DNA from: Qingrenia yutianensis
GTDB taxonomy: Bacteria; Bacillota; Clostridia; UMGS1810
Assembly (NCBI RefSeq): GCF_014385105.1
Contig: NZ_JACRTE010000007.1
Coordinates: 1-64,000, forward strand
Length of the DNA stretch: 64,000 bases
Direction of reading: 5' to 3'
In this document: one piece after another, positions 15,911 to 25,103 of the stretch
How positions within the stretch are numbered: position 1 is the first letter of the stretch
How the letters are laid out: each line of letters starts with the position of its first letter
Program-made: the position numbers and the translations under genes
Notes under the pieces: generated by a model
What the model was told of the DNA's origin: nothing
Databases searched by the model: none
The model's input: only the letters and a program-made list of their open reading frames with translations

Positions 15911-17134
15911 ATGGTTGGTATAGCAATTTTAGGTTACGGCGTGGTCGGTTCGGGCGTTTACGAAGTTATCAGAAAGAATTCCGACGGCATAACCCGACGC
16001 GCAGGAACAAAAATCGACATTAAGCATATACTGGACATAAGAGAATTTAATTCTCACCCTGAAAAAGAGCTTTTCACAAAAAATTATGACGATATACTGA
16101 CCGACACCGACGTTAGTGTTGTTGTTGAGGTTATGGGCGGAGTAAACCCTGCTTATGAGTTTACAAAACGTGCGCTCATGGCGAAAAAGAGCGTTGTAAC
16201 CTCAAATAAAGAACTTGTCGCAAAGCACGGGTGCGAGCTTTTGAAGCTTGCGTCCGAAAACAGGGTTCACTACCTTTTTGAGGCGAGCGTCGGGGGCGGT
16301 ATTCCCATTATAAGACCGCTCAAGCTTTGCCTTGCGGCGAACGAAATTTCCGAAATCACGGGAATTTTGAACGGCACGACAAACTACATCTTAACGCAGA
16401 TGATAAACAAAGACGAAACTATGGAAAATGCGCTAAAAAAGGCGCAGGACAAGGGATATGCCGAGAAAAATCCGTCGGCGGATATTGACGGAATCGACGC
16501 GGTGAGAAAAATTGCAATTCTCACGTCGCTTGCGTTCGGCAAATATGTTGACAGCACAAAAATCCCCGTTACGGGAATAAGAAACGTAACCCTTACCGAC
16601 GTGGAATACGCAAAAAAGTCGGGTTGCGTAATAAAACTTTGCGGTCATTGCAGAGCGCTTGAAAACGGCAAGCTTGACGTGTACGTTTCGCCCTGCTTTG
16701 TGCCGGACGAAAGTCCGCTTGCGAGCGTTGACGGCGTGTTTAACGCGATTTTGGTCAAGGGCAATGCGGTGGGCGACGCGCTTTTCTACGGCAGAGGCGC
16801 AGGCAAACTTCCCACGGCAAGCGCAGTTGTATCCGACGTTATAGAAATTGCAAAAAGCGGTGAAAACACCGATTCGCCCGTTTGGGAGGACGTCGGCGGC
16901 GGCATTTTGGAAAACAGCGAAAATTCGGTATCAAAGCATTTTGCGCGCGTTAAAGCAGACGATAAAGAAAGCGTTAAAGCGGAGATTGAAAAAATCTTTG
17001 ACGGCGCACAGATTATCGACGCGGAAGACGGCGAGATCGGCTTTGTAACCGACGAAATGACGGCAAAAGATTTTGAAAATAAATTAAATGAGCTTAACAA
17101 AGACATTATAAGTACATTTTTGGTATTATCATAA
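15911..17134 (+). CDS. hom: Homoserine dehydrogenase
   Basis: Reduces aspartate semialdehyde to homoserine, the branch towards threonine and methionine. The 407-residue product has an N-terminal nucleotide-binding loop GYGVVGSGVYE, the SNKELVAKHG and ASVGGGIPII segments, the LNGTTNYILT motif and the catalytic region with DIDGIDAVRKIAIL. The last 80 residues look like a short ACT regulatory domain, so threonine feedback is plausible. It is followed 16 bases later by lysC in a two-gene operon. Confidence 0.95.
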   Translation: MVGIAILGYGVVGSGVYEVIRKNSDGITRRAGTKIDIKHILDIREFNSHPEKELFTKNYDDILTDTDVSVVVEVMGGVNPAYEFTKRALMAKKSVVTSNKELVAKHGCELLKLASENRVHYLFEASVGGGIPIIRPLKLCLAANEISEITGILNGTTNYILTQMINKDETMENALKKAQDKGYAEKNPSADIDGIDAVRKIAILTSLAFGKYVDSTKIPVTGIRNVTLTDVEYAKKSGCVIKLCGHCRALENGKLDVYVSPCFVPDESPLASVDGVFNAILVKGNAVGDALFYGRGAGKLPTASAVVSDVIEIAKSGENTDSPVWEDVGGGILENSENSVSKHFARVKADDKESVKAEIEKIFDGAQIIDAEDGEIGFVTDEMTAKDFENKLNELNKDIISTFLVLS

Positions 17135-17150
17135 AAAGGGGGAATGCAAG

Positions 17151-18362
17151 GTGAGTTTAATCGTTCAGAAATTCGGCGGAAGCTCGGTTGCAGATAAGGA
17201 AAGAGTTTTTAATGTTGCTAAAAGAATTATCGAAACCTACAAAAAAGGCAACTCGGTTGTTGTGGTTGTTTCGGCACAGGGCGACACCACCGACGATTTG
17301 ATTGAAAAAGCGGCGGAAATTTCAAAAAATCCGTCCAAACGCGAAATGGATATGCTTCTTTCCACAGGCGAGCAGATTTCGATTTCTCTGCTTGCAATGG
17401 CGATACACGAGCTGGGTTATCCGGCAATTTCGCTCACGGGCTGGCAGGTGGGGCTTACCACCGACACAAGCTATTCAAACGCGAGAATAAGCAAAATCAG
17501 CGCGGACAGAATTAAAAAAGAACTGGAACACAAAAACATTGTTGTTGTTGCGGGATTTCAGGGAATTAACAAATATGAGGACATCACAACCCTCGGACGC
17601 GGCGGCTCGGACACTTCGGCGGTTGCGCTTGCGGCGGCGCTGGGTGCGGACCTTTGCGAAATTTACACCGACGTTGACGGAGTTTACACCGCAGACCCGA
17701 GAATTGTGAAAAATGCCAAGAAAATGGACGTTATTTCGTTTGACGAAATGCTTGAACTTGCAAGTATGGGCGCAAACGTTCTGCACAACCGCTCGGTTGA
17801 GATGGCGAAAAAATACAATGTAAACCTTTGCGTAAGGTCGTCGCTTAATAATAATGAAGGAACTGTCGTTAAGGAGGTAAACAATATGGAAAAAATGTTG
17901 GTTAAAGGTGTTGCGCACGATTTGGACGTTGCGAGAATTTCGCTTTGCGATATTGAGGATAAACCCGGCGTTGCGTTTAAGGTGTTCTCACTGCTTGCGA
18001 AAAACGGCATAAACGTTGATATAATCCTCCAGTCAATCGGCAGAGAAAACAAAAAAGACATCAGCTTTACGGTATCGAAATCGAATATGCAGAAGGCGGT
18101 TGAGCTTCTTTGCGCAAACAAAGAGGTTATCGGCTTTGAGGACCTTAAAGCGGCGGACTCGTTCGCCAAGGTTTCAATCGTCGGCGCAGGTATGGTAAAC
18201 AACCCCGGCGTTGCGTCGTCAATGTTTGAGGCGCTGTGCGAGGCAGGAATTAACATTCATATGATTTCAACATCGGAAATTAAAGTTTCGGTGCTCATCA
18301 GCGAGAAAAACGCGGAAAAAGCGGTTAACGCAATCTGCGACAAATTCAATCTCGCGGAATAA
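17151..18362 (+). CDS. lysC: Aspartokinase
   Basis: Phosphorylates aspartate, the first step to lysine, threonine, methionine and diaminopimelate. The 403-residue product opens with the signature VQKFGGSSVAD and has LGRGGSDTSAVALAAAL and YTDVDGVYTADPR. Two ACT domains follow from about residue 250. The start is GTG with a GGGGGAA site. A second, strong internal ribosome site with an in-frame ATG at 17886 could yield a separate 158-residue ACT subunit, as in the Bacillus subtilis lysine-sensitive enzyme with its alpha and beta chains. Confidence 0.96.
   Translation: MSLIVQKFGGSSVADKERVFNVAKRIIETYKKGNSVVVVVSAQGDTTDDLIEKAAEISKNPSKREMDMLLSTGEQISISLLAMAIHELGYPAISLTGWQVGLTTDTSYSNARISKISADRIKKELEHKNIVVVAGFQGINKYEDITTLGRGGSDTSAVALAAALGADLCEIYTDVDGVYTADPRIVKNAKKMDVISFDEMLELASMGANVLHNRSVEMAKKYNVNLCVRSSLNNNEGTVVKEVNNMEKMLVKGVAHDLDVARISLCDIEDKPGVAFKVFSLLAKNGINVDIILQSIGRENKKDISFTVSKSNMQKAVELLCANKEVIGFEDLKAADSFAKVSIVGAGMVNNPGVASSMFEALCEAGINIHMISTSEIKVSVLISEKNAEKAVNAICDKFNLAE
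17871..17888 (+). promoter_or_regulatory. Internal ribosome site and start in lysC
   Basis: AAGGAGGT (17871-17878) is followed seven bases later by ATG (17886-17888), which is in frame with lysC. It lies exactly at the border between the kinase and ACT domains. It would give a 158-residue beta chain ending at 18362. This arrangement is established for Bacillus subtilis lysC; here it is inferred from the sequence. Confidence 0.75.
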
Positions 18363-18382
18363 AATTTAATAATATTGCAGGC

Positions 18383-18419
18383 AAGGGGGTCGCGTATGTT
18401 GGTTATGCGGTTCCCTTTT
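18383..18419 (+). terminator. Possible terminator behind lysC
   Basis: AAGGGGGTCGC and GCGGTTCCCTT can pair over 11 positions if G-U pairs are allowed, followed by a short T tract. It would be a modest terminator between lysC and the methyltransferase gene. Confidence 0.4.
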
Positions 18420-18444
18420 AAGCTTAATTTTTGAGGTATTTATA

Positions 18445-19197
18445 ATGAACGAATTTGAAAAAACGTCCAAAATCGAGGGCAGAAATCCCGTGCTGGAAGC
18501 TCTCAAATCGGGACGTCAGATTGACAAAATATACATAAAAAAGGGCGAAATCCAAGGCTCGGCAAAAAAAATCTTTGCTCTTGCACGTGCAAACAAAATC
18601 ATCATATCCGAGGTTGACAAACAAAAACTCGATATGATGAGCGAAACGAAATCGCATCAGGGAGTTATCGCAATCGCGCCCGTGAAAGACTACGCGAGCG
18701 TTGACGAAATTCTTGCCGCGGCGGACAAAAAACAAAAACCGCATTTTATCGTCATCGCGGACAGAATTACCGACCCTCACAATCTCGGCGCGATAATAAG
18801 GACGGCAAATGCGGCAGGCGCGGACGGCGTTATAATTTCAAAACACAGCAGTGCGTCGCTCACGCCGGTATGCGAAAAATCATCGGCTGGCGCAGTGGAA
18901 TACACCCCCGTTGCAAAGGTTACAAACCTTGTGCAGACCATTGAAAAATTAAAAAAACAAAACATTTGGGTTATCGGCGCGGATATGGACGGCGAAAACA
19001 CAATTTACACACAGGATTTTTCGGGAAATATTGCAATAGTTATCGGCAGTGAGGGCGAGGGAATTTCGCCTCTTATCAAGAAAACGTGCGATTTTCTGGT
19101 GAAAATCCCGATGTACGGCGAGGTGACGTCGCTCAACGCGTCGGTTGCCGGTGCATTGATGATTTACGAGGCGGTGCGCAAACGTCATGAAATGTAA
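18445..19197 (+). CDS. rlmB: 23S rRNA 2'-O-methyltransferase of the TrmH/RlmB type
   Basis: SPOUT-family methyltransferase that modifies a ribose in rRNA (G2251 in the best-known member). The 250-residue product has an N-terminal substrate-binding domain (GRNPVLEALKSG), then motif 1 DPHNLGAIIRTANAAG, motif 2 IVIGSEGEGIS and motif 3 IPMYGEVTSLNASVAGALMIYE, which form the knotted cofactor site. A role on a different rRNA or tRNA position cannot be excluded. In Firmicutes rlmB often follows cysS and mrnC, which are not seen here. Confidence 0.9.
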   Translation: MNEFEKTSKIEGRNPVLEALKSGRQIDKIYIKKGEIQGSAKKIFALARANKIIISEVDKQKLDMMSETKSHQGVIAIAPVKDYASVDEILAAADKKQKPHFIVIADRITDPHNLGAIIRTANAAGADGVIISKHSSASLTPVCEKSSAGAVEYTPVAKVTNLVQTIEKLKKQNIWVIGADMDGENTIYTQDFSGNIAIVIGSEGEGISPLIKKTCDFLVKIPMYGEVTSLNASVAGALMIYEAVRKRHEM

Positions 19198-19220
19198 AAA
19201 CGGGACGGGTGCCAAAACCG

Positions 19221-19252
19221 AAACGGGACGATATAGGCATCGTCCCCTACGG
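19221..19252 (+). repeat. Dispersed palindromic repeat, copy 4
   Basis: CGGGACGAT and ATCGTCCC arms, followed by CCTACGG. A shortened piece of the same motif (GTAGGGTGCGATGCCCAC) lies 25 bases further on at 19277. Confidence 0.7.
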
Positions 19253-19349
19253 GAACACGGTTTGTTTTAATAAATTGTAGGGTGCGATGCCCACAAAAGC
19301 ACCGCTGAAAATGCACAAACATCTACACAAAAACAAAAAGGAGAAAAAT

Positions 19350-19619
19350 ATGAACGCGATTATCACGGTTGTAGGAAAAGACAAGGTCGGCATCATATGC
19401 GGTGTCACCACGGTTTTATCGGAATTAAACGTTAATATTCTCGATATTTCACAAACGATTATGGGCGACGTTTTCACAATGGTTATGTCGGTGAGCCTTA
19501 AAGATATGAAAGAAAACTTCTCAAATCTTTCGGAATGTCTTACAAAAAAAGGCAAAGAACTTGGCGTTGTGATAAACATTCAGCACGAGGATATTTTCAA
19601 CTCGATGCACAAAATTTAA
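19350..19619 (+). CDS. UPF0237 ACT-domain protein
   Basis: An 89-residue single ACT domain of family UPF0237 (YkoF/GcvR-like), opening MNAIITVVGKDKVGIICGVTT. ACT domains bind small molecules, often amino acids, but this family has no settled function. The ATG at 19350 follows AAAAGGAGA; a longer frame from 19287 lacks a ribosome site and the extra residues are not family-like. It is followed 18 bases later by the UPF0210 gene, a pairing conserved in many bacteria and archaea. Confidence 0.92.
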   Translation: MNAIITVVGKDKVGIICGVTTVLSELNVNILDISQTIMGDVFTMVMSVSLKDMKENFSNLSECLTKKGKELGVVINIQHEDIFNSMHKI

Positions 19620-19637
19620 TAACGAGAGGACAGCGTT

Positions 19638-20996
19638 ATGATAAATCAGAAAGAAATTCTTGAAACCATAAATATGATTGAAAAAGAGAACCTTGACATA
19701 CGCACAATCACGATGGGAATTTCGCTTCTCGACTGCGCGTCGGAAAGTATTGACAAACTCACATCAAAGTTGTATGATAAGGTGACAAAAAAAGCAGAGA
19801 ACCTTGTAAAGGTGGGTAAGCAGATTGAGGCGGAATACGGTATTCCCATTATAAACAAGCGTATTTCGGTAACTCCCGTTTCGCTTATCGGGCAGGGACA
19901 TTCGCCGTCCGATTTTGTTAAAATCGCAAAAACTCTCGACAAGGCGGCGCACACTGTGGGCGTCAACTTTATCGGCGGTTTTTCGGCGCTGGTTCACAAG
20001 GGCTTTACCGTCGGCGATACGTCGCTTATTTACGCAATCCCCGAGGCGCTTTCCGAAACCGAGCTTGTTTGCTCGTCGGTAAACATCGGCTCGACAAAAG
20101 CCGGCATAAATATGGACGCGGTGAAAAAAATGGGCGAGGTTATAAAGGAAACGGCTAAGCTTACAAAAGACAGCGACGGGTTCGGGTGCGCAAAACTTGT
20201 TGTTTTTGCAAACGCGGTTGAGGACAATCCGTTTATGGCAGGCGCGTTCCACGGCGCCGGCGAGGCGGAATGTGTGATAAACGTCGGAGTAAGCGGTCCG
20301 GGAGTTGTAAAATGCGCGCTTGAAAAGGTTAAAGGACGCGATTTTCAAACCGTTGCGGAAACCGTCAAAAAAACGGCTTTCAAAATCACGCGTATGGGAA
20401 ATCTCGTTGCGAAAGAGGCATCAAAACGGCTTAACGTGCCGTTCGGAATAGTGGATTTATCGCTTGCGCCGACACCCGCGGTGGGCGACAGCGTTGCATA
20501 TATTTTGGAGGAAATGGGTCTTGAAAAATGCGGTGCGCACGGCACAACCGCAGCGCTTGCACTGCTCAACGACGCAGTTAAAAAAGGCGGAATTTTCGCC
20601 GCGTCGAACGTGGGCGGATTATCGGGCGCATTTATCCCCGTAAGCGAAGACGCAGGAATGATTGACGCTGTTAAAACGGGCGCGCTCTCGATTGAAAAAC
20701 TCGAGGCAATGACCTGTGTCTGCTCGGTCGGTCTTGATATGATTGTTATCCCCGGCGACACAAGTGCATCGACCATTTCGGCAATCATCGCGGACGAGGC
20801 GGCAATCGGTATGATAAACAACAAAACCACTGCGGTGAGGGTTATCCCGGCGCCCGGCAAAAAGGTGGGCGACATAGTGGAATTCGGCGGACTTCTGGGA
20901 ACAGGGCCCGTTATGAAAGTAAGCAATCTCGACTCCTCGGAGTTTATCGCGCGCGGAGGAAGAATTCCGGCGCCGATACACAGCTTGAGGAATTAG
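19638..20996 (+). CDS. UPF0210 (DUF711) protein
   Basis: A 452-residue protein of family UPF0210, full length. It has the conserved blocks NIRTITMGI-like near the start (LDIRTITMGISLLDC), a glycine-rich FIGGFSALVHKG, GAFHGAGEAECVINVGVSGPGV and the C-terminal IPAPIHSLRN. A structure-based link to glycyl-radical-like folds has been proposed for the family, but the activity is unknown. It is always found with a UPF0237 ACT partner, as here, suggesting that the ACT protein regulates it. Confidence 0.92.
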   Translation: MINQKEILETINMIEKENLDIRTITMGISLLDCASESIDKLTSKLYDKVTKKAENLVKVGKQIEAEYGIPIINKRISVTPVSLIGQGHSPSDFVKIAKTLDKAAHTVGVNFIGGFSALVHKGFTVGDTSLIYAIPEALSETELVCSSVNIGSTKAGINMDAVKKMGEVIKETAKLTKDSDGFGCAKLVVFANAVEDNPFMAGAFHGAGEAECVINVGVSGPGVVKCALEKVKGRDFQTVAETVKKTAFKITRMGNLVAKEASKRLNVPFGIVDLSLAPTPAVGDSVAYILEEMGLEKCGAHGTTAALALLNDAVKKGGIFAASNVGGLSGAFIPVSEDAGMIDAVKTGALSIEKLEAMTCVCSVGLDMIVIPGDTSASTISAIIADEAAIGMINNKTTAVRVIPAPGKKVGDIVEFGGLLGTGPVMKVSNLDSSEFIARGGRIPAPIHSLRN

Positions 20997-21034
20997 ATAA
21001 AAATATTTTTGTTTTTCGTCAGGAAGGTGAGAAT

Positions 21035-21352
21035 ATGGCATATGACGCAATCAACGCAATAATCGGCATTGAGAAAAAAGCGCAGGAAATTATCGCGCCG
21101 GCATCAAAGGCACAGGCTGAATTTGATGAAAGTTTAAAAGCGGAGAAAGAAAAAATCTATGCGGCAAAAAATGCCGAGTATGAAGAAAGTATTTCCGCTT
21201 TCAAAAAAGCCGGGGAGGAAGAAGCCGAAAAGCTTATAAAAGACGCCGATAAATCGGCCGCCGCGGCAAAAGAAAAGCTCGACAAAATGTATGAGCAAAA
21301 CTGCGGAAAATGGCTTGACGGTTTGCTTAAAAAAGTTTTGGGGCAGGTGTGA
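21035..21352 (+). CDS. V-type ATPase subunit G/H (peripheral stalk)
   Basis: A 105-residue, almost wholly helical protein rich in Ala, Glu and Lys. It fits the stalk subunit that forms a coiled coil with subunit E and links the catalytic head to subunit I. The N-terminal AINAIIGIEKKAQEI resembles bacterial V-ATPase G/H subunits. The assignment rests mainly on its place as first gene of the ATPase operon and on its coiled-coil make-up. AAGGTGAG precedes the ATG. Confidence 0.82.
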   Translation: MAYDAINAIIGIEKKAQEIIAPASKAQAEFDESLKAEKEKIYAAKNAEYEESISAFKKAGEEEAEKLIKDADKSAAAAKEKLDKMYEQNCGKWLDGLLKKVLGQV

Positions 21353-21359
21353 TTAAAAA

Positions 21360-22385
21360 ATGGCAGTCACGGTTAAACACGCCGCAATGGGCACAAAAAT
21401 CCGGTCTATGCAAGGCAAAATGCTCGCCAAAAGCGATTATGACCGTCTTTTGAAAATGTCCACCGTTTCGGCGGCGGCGCATTTTTTAAAGGAATTTGAG
21501 TCGCTTGACCTTGTGCTTTCGGGCATAAACGACAAAGAGGCGCACCGCGGCGATTTGGAAAAACGGCTCGGCACGCAGATGATTTTGGAGTTTAAAAAGC
21601 TTTACAACTTTGCAGACTCGGGCACAAAAAAGTTTTTGAGCATTTATTTTATGCAGTTTGAGCTGGGGCTTTTAAAGCGCATCGCACGTGCGGTAAACGC
21701 GGGCGAACAGCAAAAACACGCTGAAAATTCGGACGAATTTTTGAAAAAGCATTTGCATTTCGACTTAAACGAAGCCTACAATTCGCAAAGCATAAAAGAC
21801 CTTATCGGCTATATTTCAACAGTAAAATGTTTCAGCGTTTTATCGTCTATGCTTAAAGCAAAAGACAAATGCGACGTTTTTACGTTTGAAATGACGCTTG
21901 ATGTGTATTTTTACAATCTGGTTGCAAAGTCGATAAAACACATTTCGGACAAAACCGAAAAGGAAATTTTCTTAAAATACTTCGGCACAAAGGTTGACCT
22001 TTTGAATTTGGAGTGGATTTACCGGTGCAAAGTAAACTTTGAAACCGATAACGAAACAATTTTCAGCTACATCATTCCGATTTACTACAAAATCGGCAAA
22101 AAAGACGTGGCAAGCCTTGTAAACGCACGGAAAGACGAATTTTTAAGCCTCGCAAAAAAAACGCGCTACGGCAAAATTTTTAACGGCGGTGAGCTTGAAT
22201 TTGAAATTCAGGTCTTTTTAAAGGATTTTTACAGAAAACTAAAGGCAAATTATCCTTACAGCGCAACCGCAATTTTGTGTTATCTTCAGCTGCGGCGCAT
22301 TGAAGCAGGCAACATAATTTCGGTAATCGAGGGCATCAGATACTCGCTCACCGAGGAGGAAACAAGGAAATTTCTTGTAATTTAA
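21360..22385 (+). CDS. V-type ATPase subunit C
   Basis: Subunit C (d-type) sits on top of the membrane K ring and carries the central stalk of the rotary ATPase. The 341-residue all-helical protein has the family start KHAAMGTKIRSMQGKML, the mid-protein FELGLLKRIARA and LNLEWIYRCK, and the closing IISVIEGIRYSLT. It begins only eight bases after the G/H gene, whose final codons supply its ribosome site. Confidence 0.93.
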   Translation: MAVTVKHAAMGTKIRSMQGKMLAKSDYDRLLKMSTVSAAAHFLKEFESLDLVLSGINDKEAHRGDLEKRLGTQMILEFKKLYNFADSGTKKFLSIYFMQFELGLLKRIARAVNAGEQQKHAENSDEFLKKHLHFDLNEAYNSQSIKDLIGYISTVKCFSVLSSMLKAKDKCDVFTFEMTLDVYFYNLVAKSIKHISDKTEKEIFLKYFGTKVDLLNLEWIYRCKVNFETDNETIFSYIIPIYYKIGKKDVASLVNARKDEFLSLAKKTRYGKIFNGGELEFEIQVFLKDFYRKLKANYPYSATAILCYLQLRRIEAGNIISVIEGIRYSLTEEETRKFLVI

Positions 22386-22412
22386 AACATATTAAAAAGC
22401 GTGGTGTTATAA

Positions 22413-24320
22413 TTGAGCATTGAAAAATTAAGTTTAGTAAGCATCGTCGGTCCCGTTGAACAGTTCGACGACGCGGTTTCGTACATTGTGACAGGCTCTG
22501 ATATTCACCTTGAAAACGCGCTTAACGTTTTGGAGGGAAACAAGGCGTTAAAGCCGTTTGAGGACGAAAACCCGTATATCGGCGTTCTCGAAAAATTGAG
22601 GAGCATCATAAGCACGCACCATCTTGTGCGCGGCACGTCCGTGAAAGATGAAAATTCATACAGCGCCGATGACGCGGACACGCTCATTCAGAAAATCCGG
22701 AGCGAAAAAAAGACGCTCACCGAGGAGATAAGAGCGCTGGAGGACAAAAAAGCGCACAACGACGAAATTATCGAGCAGTTGAAACCGCTTTTGGAAATTA
22801 ACGTAAATCTTGAAGATTTGCTGAGTTTTAAGTTTACCGCACTTCGGTTCGGCAAACTCCCGAAAGCAAGCTATGCAAAGCTTGAAGAATATTTGCAGGA
22901 GCTTGAGGCGTTTTTCTTCAAGGGCAGTGAGGACAAAGACTATGTCTGGGGAGTTTATTTCACGCCCCGAACGCTCGCCGAAAAAGTAGACAGAATTTTC
23001 TCGTCGCTTTATTTTGAGCGCACAATCATATCAAACGAGGCAAGCGGAACGCCGAAAGACGCGATTTTTAAGCTTGAAAGCGAAAATGACGAGCTTACAG
23101 CAAAAATCACAAAGGCGAAGAAAAAACTTGAAGAAATTTACGAAAGCCACAAAGCCGAGATTTTCGGTATGCTTTCGCTTTTGGAAGAAAAAGAAACGGT
23201 TTACAAATACCGAAAATTCGGCGCGTTTGCGAAAAATTCTTTCTACATAATCGGCTGGGCAAATAAAAAAACCATTGCCGATTTGAACAAAAAGGTTGAA
23301 CGGCACAAGGATATTTCGCTGGTAATCGAGGACGCGAAGGACGTTGAAAACTATGTCACACCGCCTACTCTGCTTAAAAACAACGCATTTTTTAAGCCGT
23401 TTGAGTTTTTCGTTAAAATGTACGGCTTGCCGTCTTACAACGAAATTGACCCGACTCCGCTCGTTGCACTTTCTTACATACTTATGTTCGGCATAATGTT
23501 CGGAGATTTGGGACAGGGCGCGGTTCTTGCAATCGGCGGATTTTTGCTTTACAAATTCAAGAAAATCGACCTTGCGGCGATAATTTCGCTCGCCGGCGTA
23601 AGCTCAATGATATTCGGCTGTGTATTCGGCAGTGTGTTCGGCTACGAGGACATTATAAACCTCCCGTTCACCGTCCACCCGATGGAAAACATTATGCCGG
23701 TGCTTCTTGCAACTGTGTCGCTCGGCTGTGTTATAATCACAATCGCAATGATTTACAACATTGCAAACGGCATAAAAACCAAGAAATACGGCAAGGTATT
23801 TTTTGAGCAGAACGGTCTTGCGGGACTTGTGTTCTACTGGGCGGTTATAATCGGAATTGTGCTTTTGTTTATAAAAGGCATAAACCCGTTCACGGTTGTT
23901 TATAACACAATATTTATTGTAATTCCGCTTATACTTGTATTTGCGAAGGAGCCTCTCACAAGGTTTATCCGCAAAAAACGACCCTATCTTACAGGCACAA
24001 AGGGCGAGTTTGTTCTGGAAAACTTCTTTGAGCTGTTTGAGATAATTTTGAGCTTTGTCACAAACACGGTATCGTTTGTCAGAGTTGGTGCGTTCGCGCT
24101 CAACCACGTCGGAATGATGGGCGTTGTGTTTGTGTTCTCAAAGATGGCGTCGGGCGGTGCAAGCATTGTTGTTGTAATCCTCGGCAATATGCTTGTTATG
24201 GGACTTGAAGGTCTTATCGTCGGCATACAGGTTCTGCGTCTTGAATTCTACGAAATATTCAGCAGATTTTTCGAGGGAAGCGGACGCGAGTTTCGAAGTG
24301 CAAAAAAAATTAACGCGTAA
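22413..24320 (+). CDS. V-type ATPase subunit I
   Basis: The membrane stator subunit that provides the ion half-channels and anchors the peripheral stalks. Of 635 residues, the first 310 or so are soluble, with two coiled-coil stretches near 90-120 and 225-255. About seven transmembrane helices follow from residue 340. The conserved FGIMFGDLGQGAVL region and the SFVRVGAFALNHVGMM helix, with its essential arginine, are clear. The start is TTG at 22413 with only a weak ribosome site (GGTG). Confidence 0.94.
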   Translation: MSIEKLSLVSIVGPVEQFDDAVSYIVTGSDIHLENALNVLEGNKALKPFEDENPYIGVLEKLRSIISTHHLVRGTSVKDENSYSADDADTLIQKIRSEKKTLTEEIRALEDKKAHNDEIIEQLKPLLEINVNLEDLLSFKFTALRFGKLPKASYAKLEEYLQELEAFFFKGSEDKDYVWGVYFTPRTLAEKVDRIFSSLYFERTIISNEASGTPKDAIFKLESENDELTAKITKAKKKLEEIYESHKAEIFGMLSLLEEKETVYKYRKFGAFAKNSFYIIGWANKKTIADLNKKVERHKDISLVIEDAKDVENYVTPPTLLKNNAFFKPFEFFVKMYGLPSYNEIDPTPLVALSYILMFGIMFGDLGQGAVLAIGGFLLYKFKKIDLAAIISLAGVSSMIFGCVFGSVFGYEDIINLPFTVHPMENIMPVLLATVSLGCVIITIAMIYNIANGIKTKKYGKVFFEQNGLAGLVFYWAVIIGIVLLFIKGINPFTVVYNTIFIVIPLILVFAKEPLTRFIRKKRPYLTGTKGEFVLENFFELFEIILSFVTNTVSFVRVGAFALNHVGMMGVVFVFSKMASGGASIVVVILGNMLVMGLEGLIVGIQVLRLEFYEIFSRFFEGSGREFRSAKKINA

Positions 24321-24355
24321 GTTTATAATGTTTAAAAATTCGGAGGTAAAAAATT

Positions 24356-24763
24356 ATGACTACTTTAATCAGTGTTTTGTTGGTACTTTCAATCGTTGTT
24401 CCTTTCGGCATTTATTTTAAGAGCGAAAAAAGCAAAAAAAGCGGAAAAACAGCGCTTTTGTCAAACATCTTCTCGTTCTTCTCAATTCTTGTGGTTTCCA
24501 CCGTTTGCGTGTTCGCGTCGGCATCTGCGGCACCTGCGGACGCATCTAACACGGCAGGTCTTGCATACATAGCGGCGGCGCTTGTTACAGGTATGGCAAC
24601 AATCGGTGCAGGTATCGCGGTTGCGTCGGCATCGAGCGCGGCGCTCGGCGCTATCAGCGAAGACCCGAAGGTTATGGGTAAAGCGCTTATCTTCGTTGCT
24701 CTTGCAGAAGGTATCGCACTTTACGGACTTCTCGTTTCATTCACAATCTTGAGTAAATTCTAA
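24356..24763 (+). CDS. V-type ATPase subunit K (membrane rotor ring)
   Basis: Proteolipid subunit of the rotor ring, 135 residues and four hydrophobic helices. The second hairpin holds the ion-binding Glu118 in ALAEGIALYG. In the partner helix GAGIAVASASSA, the glutamine used for sodium binding in known sodium pumps is a valine (Val89), and the residues after Glu118 are Gly and Ile rather than Ser/Thr. Proton rather than sodium coupling is therefore more likely; this is inference. The first hairpin is divergent and lacks a carboxylate, as in related clostridial subunits. GGAGGT precedes the ATG. Confidence 0.92.
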   Translation: MTTLISVLLVLSIVVPFGIYFKSEKSKKSGKTALLSNIFSFFSILVVSTVCVFASASAAPADASNTAGLAYIAAALVTGMATIGAGIAVASASSAALGAISEDPKVMGKALIFVALAEGIALYGLLVSFTILSKF

Positions 24764-24781
24764 TAATTTGGGGCGTTCTTT

Positions 24782-25090
24782 ATGAAAATGTATTTAATCA
24801 GCGACAACGTCGATACCGCCACGGGACTGCGTCTTGCAGGCATTGACGGAGTTGTTGCGCATACCGAGGACGAGGTAAAAAAAGCGCTCGGCTATGCCGT
24901 AAACGACGGGGAAATTGCAATACTTCTCATCACGGAAAAACTTACAAAAAGCTTTCCCGAATTTATAAAAGAAGTAAAGCTTGAGCATTACAAACCGCTC
25001 ATAGTTGAAATTCCCGACCGTCACGGCTCGGGACGCGGAAAAGATTTTATTACAAACTATGTCAGCGAAGCAATAGGCTTAAAGCTTTAG
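24782..25090 (+). CDS. V-type ATPase subunit F
   Basis: Central-stalk subunit that works with subunit D, 102 residues. It shows the family start LISDNVDTATGLRLAGIDGVVAH and the IAILLITEKLTKSFPE strand-helix, and ends ITNYVSEAIGLKL. It lies between K and E in the operon, with 18- and 13-base gaps. Confidence 0.92.
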   Translation: MKMYLISDNVDTATGLRLAGIDGVVAHTEDEVKKALGYAVNDGEIAILLITEKLTKSFPEFIKEVKLEHYKPLIVEIPDRHGSGRGKDFITNYVSEAIGLKL

Positions 25091-25103
25091 GAGGCTTAAC
25101 GAT

